Origin: Allomuricauda ruestringensis DSM 13258
GTDB taxonomy: Bacteria; Bacteroidota; Bacteroidia; Flavobacteriales; Flavobacteriaceae
DNA: 64,000 bases
Assembly (NCBI RefSeq): GCF_000224085.1
Contig: NC_015945.1
Coordinates: 248,001-312,000 of the forward strand
Reading direction: 5' to 3'
A model generated the notes under the pieces. The model ran no database searches and was not told where the DNA came from. It saw only the letters and a program-made list of their open reading frames with translations. Shown piece after piece: positions 55,270-61,656 of the stretch. The position numbers were made by a program, and so were the translations under genes. The stretch's first letter is position 1. Every line of letters begins with the position of its first letter.

Positions 55270-55563
55270 TTAATCCGCCAACTTGGCTATGCAAACATCA
55301 AGTTCGCGAATCAATGTATTTATTTTGAGCTTAGCTTCTGTTTTACTACTAGTATTACCACCCAGCATTGTGTTCGCCATTTTCAGGGAGTCATATTTTT
55401 CTTCCCATTCTTTCAGAGCACTCTCTTTGAGTTCGTTTTTCTCCTTTTGAAGTTCCAATTCCTGTTTTAGTTTGGCATTCACTTGGTGCAACAGCTCCAT
55501 TTTGTGCAGCAGTTTGCTCACCTTGTTCTCCAAAGAATCCACAATCTCAACAAGTTCGCTCAT
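55270..55563 (-). CDS. Small coiled-coil protein upstream of zapA
   Basis: 97 residues from ATG 55563 (an ATG five codons upstream exists). The first 70 residues are a continuous coiled coil (VEIVDSLENKVSKLLHKMELLHQ, then KQELELQKEKNELKE). A conserved-looking tail (KLKINTLIRELDVCIAKL) follows. No enzyme motif. Small coiled-coil genes sit directly before zapA in many Bacteroidota; a ZapB-like divisome role is an inference from size, fold and neighbour. Confidence 0.8.
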   Translation of the reverse strand: MSELVEIVDSLENKVSKLLHKMELLHQVNAKLKQELELQKEKNELKESALKEWEEKYDSLKMANTMLGGNTSSKTEAKLKINTLIRELDVCIAKLAD

Positions 55564-55589
55564 ATATGCAAACAACAATACGTATTACA

Positions 55590-55620
55590 CAAAGTTAACC
55601 AACCTAGCACAACCTCGCAA
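55590..55620 (-). promoter_or_regulatory. Promoter of the coiled coil-zapA operon
   Basis: Minus strand: TTG at 55620-55618, 20-nt spacer, TAACTTTG (full TAnnTTTG match) at 55597-55590, 26 bases before the ATG at 55563. Confidence 0.65.
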
Positions 55621-55732
55621 TACTTTTTGGATTTATTCTTAAAGCTTTGCTTGAAGTGCTGATGGGTTATCTTAAATCTTTTTTATCAAATAAAAACATT
55701 GGTTACTTTCGTAAGGAAATATTGATTTTTAT

Positions 55733-57424
55733 ATGCGCCACAACTTTTTTTTAGTCCTTTTTTTTACTGTATTATACCTACCTGCCCAAAAAAAATATCC
55801 TCAAGGTGAATTTCGCCCCCCTTTGGACATTCCCTTGGTTTTGGCCGGAACTTTTGGTGAGCTTCGTTCCAACCACTTTCATTCGGGAATGGACATTAAG
55901 ACCCAACAACGGGAAGGACTGCCGGTTTTTGCCATTTCCGATGGCACGGTAACACGCATTAAAGTTTCGCATTGGGGCTATGGGAAGGCCCTGTACGTAG
56001 CACACCCCAATGGATATACCTCGGTATATGCGCATCTTAAAAAATTTGGCCCGGAAATAGAGGAGTATGTAAAGAAAGTACAGTACGAGAAGCAGTCCTA
56101 CGAAGTAGAAATGTTCCCGGATTACGGTGAGTTAAAGGTTGCCAAGGGCAGTACAATTGCTTTCTCTGGAAATACGGGTGGTTCCGCGGGGCCCCACCTC
56201 CATTTTGAAATACGAAGCAGCGTAAGCGGCAAACCTACCAACCCCCTGCTCTATGGTTATGAAGTAAGGGATGCGACTGACCCAACCTTGTCGGGACTAT
56301 ATGGCTACCCTTTGTCCGAAGGCGCCTTGATCAACCAAAGTGCTGAGAAAATCCAGTTAAATTACACAAGGCAGTCCGATGGTTCTTTTTTGGCCGATAA
56401 AGTAACCGCCATTGGCACTATTGGTTTTGGCATCGATACTTTTGACCGTTTGGACATGGCCGCGAACAAAAATGGGGTATATGCCGTTAAGCAATCGGTA
56501 AATGGCAGGGTATTTTCCGAGTTCGACTTTGAATCTTTCTCCTTTGGAGAAACACGATACATTAACACACTTATTGATTACGCTCATTTTTATGACCATC
56601 GGCGGCGTATCCAAAAATGTTTTAAGGAGCCCTACAACCATTTGAGCATCTACAAATCACTTTACAACGACGGTAAAATCAATGTGGAAGAAGGAATGTC
56701 CTACAACGTGGAATTGTACATTTCCGATATGGCCGGAAACACCACCAAGCTAATTATTCCAGTTGAAGGGAAACGAGAGGAAGAAAAAATCAGTAAAATT
56801 GATGACACCACAGATGATTTTGTGATTGCAGACAAACCCAACAACTTTGATCTGGGTGCTGCCAAAGTGTATTTCCCCGCCAGTACATTTTATGAAGATT
56901 TCTTCATCAATCTGGAAAAAGGGAACGATACCATCACCGTGCACGACAATAGTATAGCGGCACACCGAAATTTCACCATCAGCTTTGATCCTTCAAAATA
57001 TTCGGCTGAAGAAAAAAAACAACTATTTATTGCGCATTTGGATAGTGGAATGAGGCCTACTTATTCCAAAACTTATAAACGTGACGGTTCTTTTACAACC
57101 CGAACTCGCACATTGGGGACCTATACCTTGGTCAGGGATAGTATTGCTCCTGAGATACGGCCCAAGAATTTTAAGGAAAAGCAATGGTTGAGCAACTATA
57201 GTTATTTGAGCCTCTCCATTTCGGACGATCTTAGCGGTATTGATACCTATTCGGCCACCTTGAACGGAAAATGGATTTTGATGGAGTACGAACCCAAGAC
57301 CAATACCATAACATACAATTTTGACGACAATATCTCCAACGAAACGGAATGTGAGCTAAAAGTTACGGTTACCGACAATGTGGGCAATTCTACAACCTAT
57401 ACAGGCACTTTTTTCAGGAAATAG
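55733..57424 (+). CDS. M23 family metallopeptidase, secreted
   Basis: 563 residues. Signal peptide HNFFLVLFFTVLYLPAQ. The LytM domain (about 25-180) has FGELRSNHFHSGMDIKTQ (zinc-binding His/Asp), GYTSVYAHLKKF and GGSAGPHLHFEIRSS (HxH), so all four ligand positions are filled. The C-terminal 370 residues are beta-rich with Ig-like repeats (YNVELYISDMAGNTTKLI; ECELKVTVTDNVGNSTTYTG). It should cut peptide cross-links in the cell wall or act as a LytM activator. It is divergent from the zapA block, which fits a cell-envelope or division role. Confidence 0.9.
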   Translation: MRHNFFLVLFFTVLYLPAQKKYPQGEFRPPLDIPLVLAGTFGELRSNHFHSGMDIKTQQREGLPVFAISDGTVTRIKVSHWGYGKALYVAHPNGYTSVYAHLKKFGPEIEEYVKKVQYEKQSYEVEMFPDYGELKVAKGSTIAFSGNTGGSAGPHLHFEIRSSVSGKPTNPLLYGYEVRDATDPTLSGLYGYPLSEGALINQSAEKIQLNYTRQSDGSFLADKVTAIGTIGFGIDTFDRLDMAANKNGVYAVKQSVNGRVFSEFDFESFSFGETRYINTLIDYAHFYDHRRRIQKCFKEPYNHLSIYKSLYNDGKINVEEGMSYNVELYISDMAGNTTKLIIPVEGKREEEKISKIDDTTDDFVIADKPNNFDLGAAKVYFPASTFYEDFFINLEKGNDTITVHDNSIAAHRNFTISFDPSKYSAEEKKQLFIAHLDSGMRPTYSKTYKRDGSFTTRTRTLGTYTLVRDSIAPEIRPKNFKEKQWLSNYSYLSLSISDDLSGIDTYSATLNGKWILMEYEPKTNTITYNFDDNISNETECELKVTVTDNVGNSTTYTGTFFRK

Positions 57425-57427
57425 CGT

Positions 57428-57435
57428 TATTTTTG
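57428..57435 (+). promoter_or_regulatory. Full-consensus -7 box directly after the M23 gene
   Basis: TATTTTTG begins 4 bases after the M23 stop. If used, it leaves about 200 nt of leader before the next gene, a region filled with palindromes. Confidence 0.4.
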
Positions 57436-57480
57436 CAAACGTAAAATCGCCTAGACCGATTTCCTAAAAAATTAATCAAC

Positions 57481-57590
57481 TACCTCGGGGTAACCCCATG
57501 AGATATTCAAACGAAAAAAATTTAATCCATTTTGACGTAGAACGTCGAGGAATCAAACCCTCAATGAGGGATTCAAACTCAACTTTTTAT
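57481..57590. repeat. Chain of short palindromes in a gene leader
   Basis: Palindromes in order: GGGG-taa-CCCC (57487-57497, with CTC/GAG outside), GACGT-aga-ACGTC (57534-57546) and CCCTCA-a-TGAGGG (57558-57570). A direct repeat of GAGGAATCAAACCCTC / GAGGGATTCAAACTC covers the last. The style (strings of perfect short palindromes with G/C cores) is shared with the element at 6994-7143, although the sequences differ. Confidence 0.55.
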
Positions 57591-57636
57591 AAGCTTCGGC
57601 CAATTAACTCCCGAATGTTTAGCTAAATAAAATTTG

Positions 57637-58284
57637 ATGAAAAAAATTGTCTTTGTTTTTGTTCTTTTTGCTTCGACCCTAACCATGGCGCAAAAAAACA
57701 TTTATGAGAGCATACGGTTTGATGAATACACCAATGACCATGAAACTTTGGCGATTGTACCCTTTATAGCCCATTTGGAACTCAAAAAAGCCGTGAACAG
57801 GGATGAGCTAAGCATATTGGCCGAAAAAGAAGGGTACGCGGTACAGAATGCATTGGAAACCTATTTTTCCAAACGAAAAAAGCGGAAGAAGTTCAGTGTG
57901 GATTTCCAAAACATTAGGAACACGAATGCCATTTTGGCCCAAAATAATATCAACTACGACAATATTGACACCTACACCACCCAAGAATTGTGCGAAATTT
58001 TGGATGTTGATGGAATTATCAGTGGCAACCTAAACCTAAATATTTTACTTTCCGAGGGCGTGCCCACCGATTTCAGTATTTTGGATTACTTCAGCGGAGA
58101 TGCCAATTATGGCCGCATTGGGGTAAAAATAAGTGATGGCGAAACCGGGAAATTGCTTTGGAAATATGAAAACGAAATCTCCAAGAAAACAGGTAAAAAC
58201 ACCACGGAGCTCATCGACAAAATGATGAAAACCGCATCCAGAAAATTTCCTTACGACAGAGAAAAGCGTAGGAACAGAAACTGA
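57637..58284 (+). CDS. Secreted protein of unknown function
   Basis: 215 residues from ATG 57637; a TTG one codon earlier is the other candidate. Signal peptide KKIVFVFVLFASTLTMAQ. The mature part has VPFIAHLELKK, GYAVQNALETYF, NTNAILAQNN and CEILDVDGIISGNLNLNILLS, then VKISDGETGKLLWKYENE. Sensing of a short name (NTNAIL..) and a GxIxGxLN strand resemble the CsgG/LpoB-type fold of outer-membrane lipoproteins. I do not recognise the family with certainty and there is no lipid-Cys. Convergent with the cysteine desulfurase gene. Confidence 0.65.
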   Translation: MKKIVFVFVLFASTLTMAQKNIYESIRFDEYTNDHETLAIVPFIAHLELKKAVNRDELSILAEKEGYAVQNALETYFSKRKKRKKFSVDFQNIRNTNAILAQNNINYDNIDTYTTQELCEILDVDGIISGNLNLNILLSEGVPTDFSILDYFSGDANYGRIGVKISDGETGKLLWKYENEISKKTGKNTTELIDKMMKTASRKFPYDREKRRNRN

Positions 58285-58286
58285 TT

Positions 58287-59435
58287 TTAACTGTTCGCAA
58301 ATTCCTTTAATACCTCAACGACGTAGTCGAGTTCTTCCTTAGTATTGTAGATGGAGAAAGAAAAGCGCAGACTTGGCTTTTCCAGCTCCTCACCGGACAG
58401 AATCTCGTTAAGTACATGCGAACCTTGGTTGCTTCCCGATTGGCATGCACTACCTTTGGAGCAGGCAATTCCCTTCATATCCAAATGGAACAAGAGCATC
58501 AACCCTTTTTGTTTGTCAAACGGCAAGCGGATATTGGCCAAGGTATAGGTGCTTTTTTCCAAATCACCCGAAAATCCATTGCATTTGGCTCCCGGAACTT
58601 CCTTTAAAACTTGGTCTACAAAATACTTTTTAAGCTCTTTTACGGTTTTGGTCTCCTCTTCCAAGTGCTCGTAAGCCCTCACAAAAGCTTCTTCCAAGCC
58701 TACAATGTTATGAAAAGGCTCTGTACCCGCTCTAAAACCCCTTTCTTGGGCTCCACCAACAATCAATGGTTTTAATCCAGAATTTTTTCTGATAAAGGCA
58801 AACCCGATTCCTTTGGGCCCATGGAATTTGTGGGCTGCAGCTGTCATAAAATCAATGTTTATAGCCTGTGCATCCCAAGGATAATGTCCAATGGACTGAA
58901 CAGTGTCCGAATGGAAAAGTGCATGGTTTTCTTTGCAAAGCTCACCAACAGCCCCTATATCCGTAATATTGCCAATCTCATTGTTCACATGCATTAAACT
59001 CACCAACTTCTTGGAATCGTCTTTTTTGAGCAACTCCTCCAAATGTGCAAGGCTGGGGCTGCCAAATTCATCTAAATTCACATACCAAACATTGGTATTG
59101 TGCTCTTTTTCGAGCTCTTCCACGGTATGCAGCACGGCATGGTGCTCTATTTTGGAGGTAATAATGGTCTCAACCCCCAAATCCCTAACTGCACATCGCA
59201 AAATCATGTTATCAGCTTCGGTTCCCCCCGAAGTAAAAATGATTTCCGAGGGTTGCGCATTCAAGGTTTTGGCAATGGTTTTTCTTGCTTGCTCTACGGC
59301 GGTTTTTGCCGACCTTCCAAAACTGTGTGTGGAAGATGGATTGCCATAATGCCGTGCAAGAGCTTCTTGCATACATTGAATAACCTCTTCCCTTACCTGC
59401 GTTGTAGCAGCATTGTCCAGATACACTTTTTGCAT
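58287..59435 (-). CDS. Cysteine desulfurase
   Basis: 382 residues, NifS/IscS class. YLDNAATTQVREEV starts the fold, IFTSGGTEADN binds the cofactor phosphate, and AAHKFHGPKGIG contains the PLP Lys203. The mobile Cys331 is in CSKGSACQSGS, followed by SLRFSFSIYNT near the end. It takes sulfur from cysteine as persulfide for Fe-S clusters and thio-modifications. No isc or suf genes are adjacent, so the target pathway is open. It has its own promoter. Confidence 0.94.
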   Translation of the reverse strand: MQKVYLDNAATTQVREEVIQCMQEALARHYGNPSSTHSFGRSAKTAVEQARKTIAKTLNAQPSEIIFTSGGTEADNMILRCAVRDLGVETIITSKIEHHAVLHTVEELEKEHNTNVWYVNLDEFGSPSLAHLEELLKKDDSKKLVSLMHVNNEIGNITDIGAVGELCKENHALFHSDTVQSIGHYPWDAQAINIDFMTAAAHKFHGPKGIGFAFIRKNSGLKPLIVGGAQERGFRAGTEPFHNIVGLEEAFVRAYEHLEEETKTVKELKKYFVDQVLKEVPGAKCNGFSGDLEKSTYTLANIRLPFDKQKGLMLLFHLDMKGIACSKGSACQSGSNQGSHVLNEILSGEELEKPSLRFSFSIYNTKEELDYVVEVLKEFANS

Positions 59436-59460
59436 GGTTGAGTTCTCTTTTTAACAGGGG

Positions 59461-59468
59461 CAAAAATA
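59461..59468 (-). promoter_or_regulatory. -7 promoter box of the cysteine desulfurase gene
   Basis: Minus-strand TATTTTTG, full consensus, 25 bases before the ATG. Confidence 0.5.
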
Positions 59469-59533
59469 CGGGAAATAAAGTTAATTTCTTTTAAAGTAGA
59501 TCTTAGTATTGGCGTATTATAATGGAATTGCTT

Positions 59534-59541
59534 TAAATTTG
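59534..59541 (+). promoter_or_regulatory. -7 promoter box of a lipoprotein gene
   Basis: TAAATTTG, full consensus, ending 4 bases before the ATG at 59546. A TTG stands 22 nt further upstream. Confidence 0.5.
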
Positions 59542-59545
59542 GTGC

Positions 59546-60067
59546 ATGAGAAAATTTATCTTTTCAATTCTTACTTTGGGTTTGCTATTTTCTTGCAGTG
59601 ATGGCGACCTTCAAATTGAAACCATTGATTTTGACAGTGTTTCCATTCAATATTGCGCTGCCCCGGTTAGGAACGCAGGAAATCTGATGTTTAAAATAAA
59701 TGAGGGCGAAGCCCTTATTTTACAACTGCAAAGTGGGGTCTTGAACAATGGTATCGTTGGAGATACCATTACTACGGAAAGCACTGTTCCCGGTCAATCT
59801 CAAGTTACTTACAGGGTTTTCTCAGATGCTGTGGACAATGATTATTTCTGTGATGATATTCCAGTGGTAGAACCAACTGTTATTGACGAAGTTGTTGCAG
59901 AAGATGGGATGGTGATTGTTGAAACCATGTTGGCCGATAACGACAGCACCCTTTTTGTACACAATATTAGCCTGAGCGGAATATCTTTTGTTACTGGCAA
60001 CGGAGAACGCATTACCAATTTGGCCATAAACGAGTTTGGCGAGGTGACCACCACCGTTCCCAATTAG
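59546..60067 (+). CDS. Lipoprotein of unknown function
   Basis: 173 residues. Lipoprotein signal RKFIFSILTLGLLFSC with the modified Cys17. The rest is acidic and beta-rich (VSIQYCAAPVRNAGNLMFKINEGEALILQLQSG), with two further Cys (in IQYC and YFCDD) that could form a disulfide. It contains no motif I recognise. It is read alone, and its last 4 nt overlap the stop of the convergent Smr gene. Confidence 0.72.
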   Translation: MRKFIFSILTLGLLFSCSDGDLQIETIDFDSVSIQYCAAPVRNAGNLMFKINEGEALILQLQSGVLNNGIVGDTITTESTVPGQSQVTYRVFSDAVDNDYFCDDIPVVEPTVIDEVVAEDGMVIVETMLADNDSTLFVHNISLSGISFVTGNGERITNLAINEFGEVTTTVPN

Positions 60068-60606
60068 CTGTTCTGATAAATATAAACCTCGGTGGCACCT
60101 AGTCCGTATTTCTGATACTCGGCATCGTAAAATTTCACATTGTCGTACTTCTTGAACAAGTAGTGCAATTCCTCTTTTAGAACACCTTCACCTACCCCAT
60201 GGATAAACACTACTCGTTGGATGCGTTTTCGTATCGCAAAATCCAATTGCCGTTTGGCCGTGTCCAATTGAATGTTCAGCATGTCGTAATTACTCATTCC
60301 CTTACTGGACTTAACCAATTGATGAATGTGTAGGTCCACCTCCATTTTGGGAGCGCTGCGCTCTTTGGGTTTTATGGTCGGTGCTTTTCTTCTTTTGGGC
60401 AGTTCCTTTTCTTTTTTGATTTTGGCCACCTCATAATTAGTAACAGAAATATTGCCTTCGATTTTAACAAGGTCGCTGATTGTATATTGCATGGGAAAAC
60501 CATCATCGGTGATAAGAGTCACCCTGTCACCATCTATTTTTTGTACAATTCCTGCAATTGCTTCGTCCAATACCTCTGCCCTATCTCCAATAGAAAATTT
60601 GCCCAT
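60064..60606 (-). CDS. DUF2027/Smr-domain protein
   Basis: 180 residues. N-terminal beta domain (GDRAEVLDEAIAGIVQKIDGDRVTLITDDGF, about 6-60), a basic linker (KRRKAPTIKPKERSAPK), then a C-terminal Smr domain: EVDLHIHQLV, then a helix, and FIHGVGEGVLKEEL, with the DLH and HGxGxG motifs. Smr domains are nucleases attached to MutS2; free ones may nick DNA or RNA. It does not belong to a longer MutS2 gene here. Target unknown. Confidence 0.85.
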   Translation of the reverse strand: MGKFSIGDRAEVLDEAIAGIVQKIDGDRVTLITDDGFPMQYTISDLVKIEGNISVTNYEVAKIKKEKELPKRRKAPTIKPKERSAPKMEVDLHIHQLVKSSKGMSNYDMLNIQLDTAKRQLDFAIRKRIQRVVFIHGVGEGVLKEELHYLFKKYDNVKFYDAEYQKYGLGATEVYIYQNS

Positions 60607-60686
60607 AATTAATATCTGTGGTAAAAAATGATGTAAAAATTAAACCTGAATACAAAAATAATAGTATTTTTCGGGCACTACAGCCT

Positions 60687-60998
60687 ATGATGAACCTAAC
60701 ACCAACCATAAACGCCTTTAGTTTAGAAAACTACATGCTACCGTGCCTCAATAAAAAAATTTTGGGTGTGGATTGCCCGGGTTGTGGGTTGCAACGATCC
60801 GTTGATTTGTTGTTGCATGGTGAGTTTGTGGCCGCTTTTCAAATGTATCCGGCTATTTATACCATTATACCTCTGTTTGCTATGGTCATTAGCAATAAAG
60901 TATTCAATTTAAAGGTAGATAACCGATTGATCACTGGCTTAGGTGCAGCAACTGTAGCTCTAATTTTAATAAATTATATAATCAAATTTATCCACTAA
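60687..60998 (+). CDS. DUF2752 small membrane protein
   Basis: 103 residues from ATG 60687. The same frame extends to a GTG at 60618, but a TATTTTTC box at 60664-60671 between the two suggests the shorter form. The family motif is ILGVDCPGCGLQRSVDLLL, with a CxGCxxxR pattern typical of DUF2752, followed by two hydrophobic segments (AIYTIIPLFAMVI; LGAATVALILINYII). Function unknown; the Cys pair suggests redox or metal binding. It precedes two CCC-motif membrane protein genes. Confidence 0.78.
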   Translation: MMNLTPTINAFSLENYMLPCLNKKILGVDCPGCGLQRSVDLLLHGEFVAAFQMYPAIYTIIPLFAMVISNKVFNLKVDNRLITGLGAATVALILINYIIKFIH

Positions 60999-61010
60999 AC
61001 ATTTTTAACC

Positions 61011-61334
61011 ATGGAACAAAAAAATCTACCTAATGTAACCATCGCCCTAGTTTTGGCCATTTTATCATTCCTCTGTTGCTGTTTTGGAGGAGCACCTGGT
61101 CTTATTTTAGCTGGAATAGCATTCTTTTTAGTCAAAAAAGATGAAAAAACGTATGCTGAGAATCCAGAGATATACAAGAATTACAGTACGTTAAAAACAG
61201 TTAGGATACTTGCATTAATAGGCATGGTCATAGGATTACTTTATCTATTATATACTTTATGGTCGATCAACCAAATGGGAGGCTGGGAAGGCTACATGGA
61301 AAAAGTCCAAGAAATGACGGAACAATATCAATAA
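61011..61334 (+). CDS. CCC-motif membrane protein
   Basis: 107 residues: two hydrophobic segments flank a charged loop. The first has LSFLCCCFGGAPGLILAGIAFFL, with three consecutive cysteines, and the second VRILALIGMVIGLLYLLYTL. The loop KKDEKTYAENPEIYKNYSTLKT is well conserved between this gene and the next. No function is known. It starts 12 nt after the DUF2752 gene, implying one transcript. Confidence 0.75.
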   Translation: MEQKNLPNVTIALVLAILSFLCCCFGGAPGLILAGIAFFLVKKDEKTYAENPEIYKNYSTLKTVRILALIGMVIGLLYLLYTLWSINQMGGWEGYMEKVQEMTEQYQ

Positions 61335-61344
61335 ACACAAATAA

Positions 61345-61656
61345 ATGAACCAACAACCCTTACCCGGGGCGAGCACCGTGTTGACAATGGGGATTCTCTC
61401 CATTGTTGGCACCTTGTTTTGCTGTGGCCCATTTGGTGCTATATTTAGCATCATAGGATTGGTGAAAGCCAAAACTGCCAACCAATTGTACCAACAAAAC
61501 CCAGAAAATTACACCGATTACAGCAATGTAAAGACAGGTAAGATATTATCCTACATTGGATTGGCCTTGTCCTTGATTTATTTAGTACTGTCCATCCTTT
61601 ACTTTGGACTTATAGTTGCAGCGATAACAACAGGTGAGTTGAGTGGCGAATTTTAA
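61345..61656 (+). CDS. CCC-motif-like membrane protein, second copy
   Basis: 103 residues, same plan as its neighbour: LSIVGTLFCCGPFGAIFSIIGLV, then VKAKTANQLYQQNPENYTDYSNVKTGKILSYIGLALSLIYLVL. It has CC instead of CCC. The shared NPExYxxYSxxKTxxIL line shows a common origin. Its stop overlaps by 4 nt the recQ stop on the other strand. Confidence 0.75.
   Translation: MNQQPLPGASTVLTMGILSIVGTLFCCGPFGAIFSIIGLVKAKTANQLYQQNPENYTDYSNVKTGKILSYIGLALSLIYLVLSILYFGLIVAAITTGELSGEF

Noticed and set aside
55256..55294. Extended ZapA start
   Set aside because: The added 13 residues overlap the upstream gene and do not match the ZapA family start.
57540..57590. Possible tRNA-like arm (GATTCAAAC next to a hairpin)
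   Set aside because: No acceptor stem, D-arm or anticodon arm can be drawn around it.
60980..61000. TTATCCACT resembling a DnaA box
   Set aside because: A single near-match inside the DUF2752 3' end, with no cluster or AT-rich unwinding region; not evidence of an origin.
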